Shown here: positions 22,460-30,872 of the stretch, one piece after another
How the letters are laid out: the number at the start of each line of letters is the position of its first letter
Position numbering within the stretch: position 1 is the first letter of the stretch
NCBI GenBank assembly: GCA_023259375.1
Contig: JAHFQC010000026.1
Span: forward strand, 18,317 to 51,166
Reading direction: 5' to 3'
DNA length: 32,850 nucleotides
Source of the DNA: Alphaproteobacteria bacterium
Lineage (GTDB): Bacteria > Pseudomonadota > Alphaproteobacteria > Micropepsales > Micropepsaceae
Translations under genes and position numbers: made by a program
The notes under the pieces: generated by a model
Databases searched by the model: none
Told to the model about the DNA's origin: nothing
Seen by the model: the letters and a program-made list of their open reading frames with translations, nothing else

Positions 22460-24700
22460 TCAGAACTTATATTTCGCGTTGAGCGCCAGTTCGCCCGAAG
22501 TCTGATACTTGCTCATCCGACCATTGAAGCGGCCCGAAACCTCAATGGCATCGGTGATCTTCTGCGCAACATCGAGGCCGAGCAGAAGGGTGTTCTCCGA
22601 GTCGCCTCTCCAGGACGTGAACCAGCTTTGGCCATTCGCGACCGGGAACGTGCCCTCCACTCTTTCGCCCAGCGGCGAGAAGTCATGCTCGACGGCGACG
22701 GTCACCAGCAGCTTGGTGCTGCTCTCGGGAAGCGACCGCAGCGGATTGATGCGGAAGCCGAGATCAGCGACGAACAAATTGTGGTTGATCGCCAGATAAT
22801 GGAGATTGAGCAGGTCTGCACCGGTTTCGGAGGACTCACTCACGTGCTGGCGCGAGTAGATGCCGCGAACGTACGGCGTCAGCAGATCGTGCATCAGGCT
22901 GTGGCTGACCTGGATGGATGCACCATAGGAGTATCCGTCAGGCGAACTCGCCGCCACACCATCGGTTCCGAAATCGCGCTTCGTGGTCGTGCCATAGGAG
23001 TCGTAGAACAAGACACCGTCCAGCCGCGCGTAGGTGACATCATAGCCGCCGTAAATCGCGCCATGCCACGTATCGATCTCGGCCGTGGAGGCACCCTTGG
23101 CCTTCAAGTTACCGGTCGAATAGGACATGGCCACACCGACGGTGGCATTGGACTCGGTGCGATACTCCGCGCCGGCCCGGAAGCCTTCGCTGTCGGTGTG
23201 ATAGCCGACGTCGTTGCGCGATACGCTGGACACGTGGCCGAAGCCCTCGATCCAGACGTACTTGTTGCGCCCGATTTCGGTTTTGCCTCGCGGCGTATCC
23301 TGGGCGATCTGATCATAGAGAGCACCGACCAGGTAGTAATCGTTGAGCCGGTTGGCATTGGCCAAGTGCCCGACCACGATCGGCGCCGTCGCGGAGGCAC
23401 CCTGAACAACCTGGGTCACCACCGAGAAGCCGTGTGCCGTCTTGGTCACCGCACCAATCGCACCCTGAACGCTGTCGGTAACGATGGAGCTGAAGTTGCC
23501 CGTCATCGTGCCGTCGACGGTAAGAATGTCATAGATCTGGGTCTTGTAGGCGCCCGGCGCGATGCCGATATTCAGCGTGCCGTTCACCGCCGCATTACCC
23601 AGCACATGAAGGGTGGAAGCACCGGTGGGCGTCACCTGGACCCGCAACGTGCCAAGTGCATCCTGCGTGTAGTTGCCCGTCACCGTCAGTGTGCCCAAGT
23701 CGTTGCCGTAACCAGGGCGCACGACCGAGGCGGTGTTGACGAGGTTGCCCGCGATGGTGCCGAAGCCGCGCAAGTTCCCGCCGCCGGCGACCGCGCCGGC
23801 CAGAGTCAGCGTGTAGCTCGCCGGATTGCCGGGATCACCGATCACCGCGCCCGGATGCGCAACATCGCCGATCACGACGGTATTGCCGGGCCTGACGTTC
23901 AAGTTGCCGTGGAACGGCGTTGCGGCAGTGTTGGCCCCGTTGATGAACAGCGTGCCCGAACTCAGACGCAACTCGCCGGTGCCCTGCAGCGACCCGCCCA
24001 TGACTAATTGTGCGGTAGGAGCCTGATAAACATCTAAGAGTGCAGTATCGCCCAGGATGATATTCGTGTTGGGACCGAACTGGGTCGTTGCGGCAGCCCA
24101 GCTCAAGCCGAACGTAACATTCGAGTTCGGCCGCAGCGTGACGTCACCGCCGAAGTAGTTGGTGCCAATGATCTGGTCGATGGCGTGGTTATGATCCCAC
24201 GACTGGATGCCAGGGTCGTCGAAGACGACATTGCCGTCAGCGTGGATCGTGTCTTCAAAGCCGTAGCCTTGGGTGACACCGTTTGTCTGCTGACCGGCAA
24301 GGACCAGTGTGGCACCGGCATCGACCTGGATCTTGGGACCGCCGTAAAGGCACGAGGCGGCACCATTCCACGCCAGCGATGAGTTCTGGCACGGATTGTT
24401 GGTCGACGTAGCAGTCGGGTTCATGATGATCGCCGGGTTCGGCCCCAGTGCCAACTCTCCGCCCCAACCGGGCCCGCCATCGGCGAGCCATTGCGGCACG
24501 ATATAGGCGGTCTGGCCGCTGGTGATCTCCAGCGTTTTCCAGCCGGCGGCGACAAAGGCCGGATCGACGTTGATTTTGCTGAAGCCTGCCGGCGCAATGT
24601 AGGTCTGTGCCTCGGCAGCCCCCGACAGGGCAACGATTGCCAGCGCGCTCACGGTTGCGCCCAGCAGCATACGCATTTTCTTGATGTTCATATTTGACAT
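22460..24700 (-). CDS. Autotransporter with outer-membrane beta-barrel domain
   Basis: A 746-residue type Va secretion protein. The signal peptide (1-31) ends at AEAQ. Residues about 35-440 form a passenger rich in Gly, Asn and Thr with beta-helix style repeats (GSLQGTGELRLSSGTLFING, then GFGTIAGNLVNTASVVRPG and LGTLTVTGNYTQDALGTL), the pattern of autotransporter-associated strand repeats. From about 480 (YVWIEGFGHVSSV) to the C-terminal Phe lies the 12-stranded translocator barrel, ending in LNAKYKF. No protease or lipase motif was seen in the passenger, so it may be an adhesin or a structural surface protein. It starts 62 bp after the STN receptor gene on the same strand, with GGAGG 9 nt before the ATG, which suggests co-expression under the ECF sigma system. 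Two Cys pairs occur early in the passenger. Confidence 0.93.
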   Translation of the reverse strand: MSNMNIKKMRMLLGATVSALAIVALSGAAEAQTYIAPAGFSKINVDPAFVAAGWKTLEITSGQTAYIVPQWLADGGPGWGGELALGPNPAIIMNPTATSTNNPCQNSSLAWNGAASCLYGGPKIQVDAGATLVLAGQQTNGVTQGYGFEDTIHADGNVVFDDPGIQSWDHNHAIDQIIGTNYFGGDVTLRPNSNVTFGLSWAAATTQFGPNTNIILGDTALLDVYQAPTAQLVMGGSLQGTGELRLSSGTLFINGANTAATPFHGNLNVRPGNTVVIGDVAHPGAVIGDPGNPASYTLTLAGAVAGGGNLRGFGTIAGNLVNTASVVRPGYGNDLGTLTVTGNYTQDALGTLRVQVTPTGASTLHVLGNAAVNGTLNIGIAPGAYKTQIYDILTVDGTMTGNFSSIVTDSVQGAIGAVTKTAHGFSVVTQVVQGASATAPIVVGHLANANRLNDYYLVGALYDQIAQDTPRGKTEIGRNKYVWIEGFGHVSSVSRNDVGYHTDSEGFRAGAEYRTESNATVGVAMSYSTGNLKAKGASTAEIDTWHGAIYGGYDVTYARLDGVLFYDSYGTTTKRDFGTDGVAASSPDGYSYGASIQVSHSLMHDLLTPYVRGIYSRQHVSESSETGADLLNLHYLAINHNLFVADLGFRINPLRSLPESSTKLLVTVAVEHDFSPLGERVEGTFPVANGQSWFTSWRGDSENTLLLGLDVAQKITDAIEVSGRFNGRMSKYQTSGELALNAKYKF

Positions 24701-24718
24701 ATCTTTTTTCCTCCCAGG

Positions 24719-24744
24719 CTGTGATGGCGCTCAGGCCATCACAG
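24719..24744 (-). other. Perfect intergenic hairpin between receptor and autotransporter
   Basis: CTGTGATGGC and GCCATCACAG form a perfect 10-bp stem around a 6-nt loop, 18 bp after the receptor stop. No T run follows on the minus strand; instead the ribosome binding site of the autotransporter comes next. It is therefore more likely a processing, stability or attenuation element than a full terminator. Confidence 0.65.
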
Positions 24745-24762
24745 CACCGCGAACTGGCCCCC

Positions 24763-27700
24763 TTAGAATTTCACGCGCAGTTGCGACGTGTACCGCGTAT
24801 CGGCTGTGTACCAGCTGCGGTTGACCCGGTGATTGCCATCGCCCATGAACAAACGGGCGATTTCCTTCGTCAGGTTCGACGCCTGGACGGACCACTGGAT
24901 GTCGTCCGTCAGGTCGTAGGTCAGGCTCGCATCAAGCTGACCCGTCGGATACTGGTAGACGGGCAGCGAGTAGTGAACGACACCGTTATTGCCGACGGTG
25001 CCCTGAGGCATGGAGCCGGCTCCCGACGGCAGGTTCAGGATGTAGTTGTAGCTGTTCGAGGTTTGGTAGGCGGCGGTCGTGACGAGGAACTCGTCGCGCC
25101 AGTTGTAGGCGATCTTAATCGAGAGCGGCTTCTTGTCGTAGAGCAACGCCATATTGATGGTGTTCTTCGACAACCCGAGCGCCGGCAATCCGGTGACCAG
25201 ATGGCCCTTCAGGTCGTAGGACAGCGCGCCAGGCTGCGCACTCGAGATGAAGGTGTAGTTGACGTCGACGCCGAGCCCACTGAACGGCTCCGGCAGGAAG
25301 TCTGCATACTTGGTCAAACCGACTTCGAAGCCTCGCAGCAGTGCCGCCTTCTTCTGGTTCTGCGGCATGGTCATGTTGACCGCAACCGTCTGCGGGCAGG
25401 AGTCGCCGGGATGAACGGTATTGGGATCGATGCCATCACCGCATCCCTGATTACCCTGGTTCACCGAACCCGCGGCGACGTAAGTCGGAATGGTCGCCGT
25501 GATGTCCATCGGACCGGTGGCGATGTAGTTGTGGATCTGCTTGTAGAACCACGCGAAGTGCGCCATCCCCCCCGTCTCGAAATAGTATTCGACCGAAGCG
25601 TCGACCTGTTCCGCTTTCATCGGCTTCAGGTTGGGGTTGCCGACGCTGCCTCCGAACCACGCTTGATAGTTGCCGACATATTGGCCGCTGAAGCTGCCCT
25701 TCGCAGACATCTGCTGGAACGTCGGACGTGCGATGCCTTGCGACCCCGCCAACCGCACCTGCAAGCCAGACAGCGTTTCGGGCGCCGGCTTGAACAGCAC
25801 GTTGAAGGACGGCAGAGCAAATGTCTCGCTGTGGCCGCCGTTGTTGGCGATATAGCTTGGGTCGGCCTGGAAGCCGATGTTGTTCGGCACATACCCGGTC
25901 GCAGCGATACAGTGGTTGGCGGTGAAATTGGGCCCACCAGCGGTGCAATCGGTATATGCAACGCTCGGCGGCTTCAGGTAGATCGGGCTCGTGTAATAGG
26001 GATTCTTGAAGTAGCCCGACGCCTCGTCCTTGTAGTAGATGACGCGAACGCCGACGTTACCCGAAATCGGACGCCAGCTGTCCCAAGCGAAGTTCGTCTG
26101 CAGATAGCCGGAATACAGCCGTTCGCTGAGCTTGCCGTAATCGTAGGGCGTGAATGCAGCAGCTTTTCCGACATCGCCAGGCGCCGCCAGGCTGTTCGGA
26201 TCGGTATAGTCGTGCAAGGCCGTATAGTCGCTCTTCAGCATCGTGATCGACGGGAACCACACGCGCGCGGGCAGACCGCCCTTGCCTTGGAACCAATCAC
26301 CCGAGTTCACCTGCGTCACGAAGCTGGGATCGACGTTGTTGGCGTACTTCGCCGAGCCGGTCTGGAAGACGCTGATCGACTGGCAAGTGGCCGAAGGTGC
26401 AAAGCACTGCTCGACGCGGCCATCGGCCCCGTACACGGGGTTCGCGCCGTTGACCACGACCCAGCCGCTTGCGTACGACGGAGTCAGCGCCCGGTAATTG
26501 TAGTCCGACTCCCAGTCATGCTCGGTGCGATCGGTAAGCTTCACGCCGAATTTTACCGACCGGAAGAAGCCGGTGTCGCTGAGAACATAGGAACCGTCGG
26601 CATAGAGCGCATTCTCCTGACCCCCGTTCGATACCAAGTGGTCCTGCGTATTATCCCACCCGTACCGGGCCTTTTGGGTCATGTCGACCGCCGGGAACGA
26701 AAGCACCGGCGCATCCGCGCTGCCGTAGGGGCTGAGCGTCACGCCATAAGGCGGGACGTAGGTATAGAGGGTGGCGTCGTGCTGCTGCTCCTGAGCCATC
26801 GACTCGACATGCTGCAGCGAGAACTTGATCGCCAGGCGATCGCTCGGATTCCATTCGCCGCCGACCGAGAAATCGGTCGTCTGATTGACCGAATGGACCA
26901 GCGACGATTGGAAATTATACGGCGCGTTTTGATAGGACCAACCGGAATTGAGGCCGAAGACCCCCGCCGCGTATTGGTTCTCGTAGTTGTAGACGGTAAC
27001 GCCGCCGTCGGACGACAGCAGGTTGCCATATTGGTCGAAGGTGTTTTTGCTGTCCGGCGTCAACGTCACATAACCGGTAATCCGGTTGACGATCGTGTGT
27101 TGCAGCGAATTGTTGTGATAGCGCGAGCGGAAGCCGGTCGCGAACAATTCCAGCGTCTCGTTCGGGCGCCACTGGAGAGACGCATAGTAGCCGGCGCGGA
27201 TACGACGGTCGTTGCGCTCGGTGTAGCCGATCGACTGCGGGACATAGACTTCCTGGCATTTGACGCTGGTGACGGTGGTCGGGCTGGTTGCCGGATCACC
27301 GCAAGGAATGGGCGACGCGCTGCCGCCATTGTCGTTGCCGAGACCGTAGGAACTCGACCACGGCAGGCCAAGCGACGTGTTCCAGCCCGGCGCGGTAACG
27401 ACCGGGAGGGATGGCGTGGCCTGCACGCCGTCAGCCTTGGTCGCCAGATCGGAATAGGCAACGTTCACCAGAAGGCCGACTTCGCCGATCTTGGTGGTCC
27501 AGCGGTCGCTGATCATGGCGACGCCGCCGAGGTGGCCCTGCGAGGAATAGTCGGCGTAGTTGCCGGACAGCGAGGCCGACACGGAAAGTCCGTCGTAATC
27601 GAACGGCTGCTGCGTACGCAGATTGACGATGCCGCCGAAGCCGCCTTCGGGCAGGCTGGCCGACAAGCTCTTATAGACGTCGACGCCCTTCATGAGTTCC

Positions 27701-28551
27701 GGCGGAACGTCTTCCCAAGCCAGGGTGCGCCCGTTCACGGACGAGAAGGTGTCACGGCCGTTCAACTGGCTGACAACGCTATCCAAGCCGCGAATCTGAA
27801 GACCGGTGCCTTCACCGACGTAGTTTTCGCTGTTGCTCCCCACCGAGATGCGGGTGATGTTCACACCAGCAACGCGCTGCAGCACTTCCGTCACGGAGTT
27901 GTCCGGCAGCTTGCCGACGTCTTCGGCCGACACGCTGTCGACGATTTCCTGCGCCTTCGCTTTCAGCTGAATGGCGGATTCGATGGACGCCCGTTGCCCT
28001 GTAACGACGACGGTTTCCACCTGCGCATCGGCTTGCGCGCTTGCCGGCCCCCCGTACAACGCGCCGCTGACGAGCAATGCCAGTACCGAGACTGCCGTCT
28101 TCTGTTCTTTCAACATACCTTCCCGCTCCTCATGACCTTTTTGTTCCGGCGGCAAGATCGTAACGATCCCGTCGGCCGAGCGACTGGCGGTAAGACCAGT
28201 CCCCTTGAGCATCAGGTTGAGGGCGGCAATGACATCAAACGAACCCCTTATCTCGGGGGTCACAACGCCATGCAGCTGTTCACCAGGCGCAACAACCTGG
28301 ATCCCAGCCTGGCGAGCAAGCTCAGGAATCGACCGTCCGGCGTCTTCAGACGGAACGTCGAACTGACGAACCTGCGCGATGGCCTGGGTGCCTAAGAACA
28401 ATCCTACGGTTATCGTTCCGCCTACCGCAGCACGGACAACCGTGGTTCTCACGCCCCACCCACTTTGTTGTAGCCCCTCGGGTGATGTGCGCCCTCTCCT
28501 GTCACTCGAACAGTTGACGGACGATTTTTCGATTTCCCTACGGGGCTCCAT
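24763..28551 (-). CDS. STN-domain TonB-dependent receptor (TonB-Xanth-Caul type) of a FecIRA-like system
   Basis: A 1262-residue outer-membrane receptor. Residues about 37-60 form an export segment ending TQAIAQ. Residues about 63-133 form a secretin/TonB short N-terminal (STN) domain (FDVPSEDAGRSIPELARQAG), the part that signals to FecR in FecA-like receptors. An unusual second signal-peptide-like stretch follows (146-173, MLKEQK, hydrophobic, ASAQ), then the TonB box ETVVVTGQ (179-186) and the plug (DVGKLPDNSVTEVLQRVAGVNITRI, IRGLDSVVSQLNGRD). The barrel ends in QLRVKF. The length and the plug fit the TonB-Xanth-Caul group that imports plant-derived glycans. The start overlaps the FecR stop by 14 bp, showing translational coupling. 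The internal ATG at 28116 has its own ribosome binding site, so a form without STN may also be made. The ligand is unknown. Confidence 0.93.
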   Translation of the reverse strand: MEPRREIEKSSVNCSSDRRGRTSPEGLQQSGWGVRTTVVRAAVGGTITVGLFLGTQAIAQVRQFDVPSEDAGRSIPELARQAGIQVVAPGEQLHGVVTPEIRGSFDVIAALNLMLKGTGLTASRSADGIVTILPPEQKGHEEREGMLKEQKTAVSVLALLVSGALYGGPASAQADAQVETVVVTGQRASIESAIQLKAKAQEIVDSVSAEDVGKLPDNSVTEVLQRVAGVNITRISVGSNSENYVGEGTGLQIRGLDSVVSQLNGRDTFSSVNGRTLAWEDVPPELMKGVDVYKSLSASLPEGGFGGIVNLRTQQPFDYDGLSVSASLSGNYADYSSQGHLGGVAMISDRWTTKIGEVGLLVNVAYSDLATKADGVQATPSLPVVTAPGWNTSLGLPWSSSYGLGNDNGGSASPIPCGDPATSPTTVTSVKCQEVYVPQSIGYTERNDRRIRAGYYASLQWRPNETLELFATGFRSRYHNNSLQHTIVNRITGYVTLTPDSKNTFDQYGNLLSSDGGVTVYNYENQYAAGVFGLNSGWSYQNAPYNFQSSLVHSVNQTTDFSVGGEWNPSDRLAIKFSLQHVESMAQEQQHDATLYTYVPPYGVTLSPYGSADAPVLSFPAVDMTQKARYGWDNTQDHLVSNGGQENALYADGSYVLSDTGFFRSVKFGVKLTDRTEHDWESDYNYRALTPSYASGWVVVNGANPVYGADGRVEQCFAPSATCQSISVFQTGSAKYANNVDPSFVTQVNSGDWFQGKGGLPARVWFPSITMLKSDYTALHDYTDPNSLAAPGDVGKAAAFTPYDYGKLSERLYSGYLQTNFAWDSWRPISGNVGVRVIYYKDEASGYFKNPYYTSPIYLKPPSVAYTDCTAGGPNFTANHCIAATGYVPNNIGFQADPSYIANNGGHSETFALPSFNVLFKPAPETLSGLQVRLAGSQGIARPTFQQMSAKGSFSGQYVGNYQAWFGGSVGNPNLKPMKAEQVDASVEYYFETGGMAHFAWFYKQIHNYIATGPMDITATIPTYVAAGSVNQGNQGCGDGIDPNTVHPGDSCPQTVAVNMTMPQNQKKAALLRGFEVGLTKYADFLPEPFSGLGVDVNYTFISSAQPGALSYDLKGHLVTGLPALGLSKNTINMALLYDKKPLSIKIAYNWRDEFLVTTAAYQTSNSYNYILNLPSGAGSMPQGTVGNNGVVHYSLPVYQYPTGQLDASLTYDLTDDIQWSVQASNLTKEIARLFMGDGNHRVNRSWYTADTRYTSQLRVKF
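28114..28135 (-). promoter_or_regulatory. Internal ribosome binding site and ATG after the STN domain
   Basis: On the minus strand GAGGAG is followed 9 nt later by the ATG (28116-28114) of codon 146. The residues from there (MLKEQK, a hydrophobic run, then ASAQ) are a full signal peptide placed normally before the TonB box. This looks like an original gene start retained inside a longer frame. Confidence 0.55.
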
Positions 28552-29515
28552 CCGGTCTGCCGGAAAGCTTAACTTCCCGCTCGCTCACTTCGACGTGCAA
28601 TTTGAGAACTGCCGCCGCAGCTTTGGCAAACCCGATGGGATCATTGGATACGAATAAACCCGTAACAGTACGTTTTGCCACGGCCGGATCGACGACGATC
28701 CGCACGTCACTATAGCGTGCGAACTCGCCAACCGCATCCTGAAGCGTTTCGTTGTCGAACGCGAGACGGCCGAATTGCCACGCCAGGGTCCGGTCGAGCT
28801 TGGATTGTGCGACCCCCGCCGCCACAATCGGCGCATCAGCCGGCGCCAGCGCCTGCGTATACGCTTTCACCCTGACCGGAGGCGTTTTGACCGGGCCGTT
28901 ACGGTTCAGCTCGACAACGCCCTCCTTGACCAGCACCTGGATGGGCCGCTGCGGCAGCATCGACACGGTAAAGGCCGTTCCGACCGCACGCACTTGCATG
29001 TCACCGGCCCTGACGATGAAGGGACGCTTCTTGTTCTTGGCAACGTCGAACAGGGCCTCGCCCTGGACAAGATGAATCTCGCGCCGTTCCGGCGTGAAGC
29101 GCACGGTCACCTTCGAATTGGTGTTGAGCACAACGAGGGAACCATCCGCCAGCGGAATTTCGCGCACCTGACCGAGACCAGTGACGTAGACCTGCTCGCT
29201 CACGCGACGCCAGTACGCGGTCCCGAACAGGCCGAACGCCGCAAGCCCTGCAGCAACACTGCCGGTCATGACCACCCGCCGGCGCGGCCACTGCGCAGCC
29301 GGAGCCAAGGCTCGCACTTGTTCGACGGCACCACTTTGGACCCGATCGAGACGACTGAGCACCGCTTCCGCGCGGCCATAGGCGCCGAGATGACGGACAT
29401 CGGCCGCAAGCCACGCGTCGAAGTGCGCCTTCGCCTCGGGAGACAGCTCTCCCAAGTCGCGCTTTACGGCCCAGTCGGCCGCCTGCCGGTCAATCTCGTG
29501 ATTTATTGTCGACAT
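28538..29515 (-). CDS. FecR-type transmembrane anti-sigma factor
   Basis: A 325-residue inner-membrane regulator. Residues about 11-55 form the cytoplasmic DUF4880 anti-sigma part (AADWAVKRDLGELSPEAKAHFDAWL). One transmembrane helix lies at 81-102. The periplasmic FecR domain covers about 110-203 (GQVREIPLADGSLVVLNTNSKVTV, LVQGEALFDVAK, VRAVGTAFTV, VLVKEGVVEL). A C-terminal domain (about 255-320) would contact the STN domain of the partner receptor. It should hold the ECF sigma factor until the receptor binds ligand. The ATG at 29515 overlaps the sigma gene by 26 bp; the frame opens six codons earlier at 29533 as an alternative. The 3' end overlaps the receptor start by 14 bp, so all three genes are coupled. 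Confidence 0.95.
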   Translation of the reverse strand: MSTINHEIDRQAADWAVKRDLGELSPEAKAHFDAWLAADVRHLGAYGRAEAVLSRLDRVQSGAVEQVRALAPAAQWPRRRVVMTGSVAAGLAAFGLFGTAYWRRVSEQVYVTGLGQVREIPLADGSLVVLNTNSKVTVRFTPERREIHLVQGEALFDVAKNKKRPFIVRAGDMQVRAVGTAFTVSMLPQRPIQVLVKEGVVELNRNGPVKTPPVRVKAYTQALAPADAPIVAAGVAQSKLDRTLAWQFGRLAFDNETLQDAVGEFARYSDVRIVVDPAVAKRTVTGLFVSNDPIGFAKAAAAVLKLHVEVSEREVKLSGRPDGAP

Positions 29516-30083
29516 TCTCGATGCACACTTCACCTGACTTAAAGGACGTATGTGACCGGGATTTCCCTCCTCGACCGAATATTTTTATCAGCAGCCGCAC
29601 CCCGTTAGACATGTACTTTTCAACGGTCTTTTCGCTGATTTTAAGGCGCTCGGCCACTTCCTTTTGCGATAAACCTTCCATGCGCCGCAGGATCAGGACC
29701 TCGCGCGACAACTCCGGAAGCTGCGCCAAAGCATCCGCCACAGCGAGAATTTCACCCTGAAATTCAAGGCGTTCCTCGGTGTTGGCCTCCTGGACCGGCG
29801 CATCCAGCGCATCCAGGCTGCCGCTCGAGGTGATCGAGATGACCCGCGAATGGCGCAGGTGGTCGATCACGATCGATTTCGCCGTCTGGACCGCGTACTG
29901 GCGTGGATAACGAATGGTATCCAGAGACGATACCGACAAGATGCGCGCATACATTTCCTGAATCACGTCTTCGACGTCGAGGCCATAGACCGAGATCGCG
30001 CTCAACTTGGCGCGAACCAAGGCCTCGTGCGGCAGAACGTTTCGGGCCAGCCACCGCCCACGTTCGCGAAGATCGTCAGACAT
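29490..30083 (-). CDS. FecI-like ECF RNA polymerase sigma factor
   Basis: A 197-residue extracytoplasmic-function sigma factor. Region 2 spans about 18-82 (DVEDVIQEMYARIL, YPRQYAVQTAKSIVIDHLRHSR). Region 4 spans about 112-168 (LAQLPELSREVLILRRMEGLSQKEVAERLKISEKTVEKYMSNGV), whose EKTVEKYMSNG end is typical of FecI-type factors. A basic tail follows. The ATG at 30083 is chosen because the family N-terminus starts close to it; an ATG at 30143 would add 20 residues with no likeness. It is the first gene of the FecI-FecR-receptor series and presumably directs transcription of the receptor, and perhaps of the autotransporter, after release by FecR. Confidence 0.94.
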   Translation of the reverse strand: MSDDLRERGRWLARNVLPHEALVRAKLSAISVYGLDVEDVIQEMYARILSVSSLDTIRYPRQYAVQTAKSIVIDHLRHSRVISITSSGSLDALDAPVQEANTEERLEFQGEILAVADALAQLPELSREVLILRRMEGLSQKEVAERLKISEKTVEKYMSNGVRLLIKIFGRGGKSRSHTSFKSGEVCIENVDNKSRD

Positions 30084-30162
30084 GCCGCTAGAAAAACACG
30101 CGCCAGCCCATTTGCAAGGCGCACTCTGCCGCCTCTCGCACATTCCGGACCCGTTGTGCCTT

Positions 30163-30170
30163 ATTGTATA
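30163..30170 (-). promoter_or_regulatory. Candidate -10 box of the ECF sigma operon
   Basis: TATACAAT on the minus strand lies in a locally AT-rich patch 80 bp upstream of the sigma factor ATG. The matching -35 region is poor, so an activator may be needed. This would be the housekeeping promoter for the sigma and FecR genes. Confidence 0.35.
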
Positions 30171-30728
30171 GTTAGCGAAGAATTTTGTAGGGAAATCGGC
30201 GACAAGCCCGTCATCTGTTTAATTGCCGGCGCTCGCGCCCTTACTGTTCGACCCAGGCTAGGCCTGCGCCCGGCGACAAGCACACCGGTTGCGGGAAACC
30301 CGGGAGTGGCCGTTGCGCCGTCCCCACCTCGTGAGCCTCCTCGCCCGGCCCAGGCATGATCGGCGCCACCCGTAACACTCGTGAAACCGGTAACCCGGCC
30401 GAGGCTGCCGCTCGCGCCAAAGTGCGAGACAAGCCCGGATGCTTCACGGCACGTCCAGAGCGCCGGCTGTGACGACGACACATTGCACAACCGCCGCGAG
30501 ATCGTTCGGCCAATCATCGCGCAACAGCCTAGGGCGCCTGAGCACACTGATGACATTGTGATCCAGGCGGGTCACCAGAATTCGTGTCCGCGTTGGGGGG
30601 CTCCGTGGCGCAATACAAAGGCGCCCCTCTGCATCAATCACCAGACCGGCGAGCAGTACATCGTCAGCCCGGCTCGCTCGTGTGATTGAGTTGATCGGAG
30701 CGTTGCCAAGACCACCATCGAAGCTCAA

Positions 30729-30860
30729 ATGACTATGTTGATGAAGAGGCAATACGTGCCCGCCCAGATAGCGCTAGTGGCACAGGCCATGGAGCGGCAA
30801 GCGGGTCGGGTTAGGATGCACTTCGAACCCTCGGGGTCGCAGCAGATCGGCGCGGGCTAG
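30729..30860 (+). CDS. Possible small protein, 43 residues or fewer
   Basis: A short plus-strand frame with three in-frame ATGs (30729, 30735, 30741) encodes a helix-forming segment (VPAQIALVAQAMERQAG) followed by a short strand-like VRMHFEPSG. This loosely resembles small orphan proteins seen in alphaproteobacterial genomes, often near phage or integrase genes, but none are here. The ribosome binding site is weak. It ends 12 bp before the stop of the convergent Wzi-like gene. It may be chance. Confidence 0.2.
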   Translation: MTMLMKRQYVPAQIALVAQAMERQAGRVRMHFEPSGSQQIGAG

Positions 30861-30872
30861 CTGGGGGACGAG

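Larger units (their letters stand above)
30084..30872. other. 789-bp intergenic region of uncertain content
   Basis: It lies between the ECF sigma start and the Wzi-like gene stop. The end next to the sigma gene holds its promoter. The middle (about 30230-30720) has frames of 100-130 residues, but none resembles a family or has a clear ribosome binding site; degraded coding sequence is possible. A short plus-strand frame (30729-30860) is listed separately. No repeat, tRNA or terminator with a T run was recognised for the capsule genes. Confidence 0.5.

Noticed and set aside
22196..24007. Plus-strand frame of 603 codons antisense to the autotransporter
   Set aside because: The sense strand encodes a complete autotransporter with signal peptide and C-terminal barrel; the antisense product lacks any motif.
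24694..28395. Plus-strand open frame of 1233 codons antisense to the STN receptor
   Set aside because: The opposite frame encodes a full TonB-dependent receptor with signal peptide, plug and barrel. The antisense product is Arg/Val/Ile/Asp-rich without domains, the usual mirror image of a high-GC gene.
30444..30752. Minus-strand frame of 102 codons upstream of the ECF sigma gene
   Set aside because: No recognisable family and no supporting start signals. It could be a remnant, so it is only mentioned within the intergenic note.
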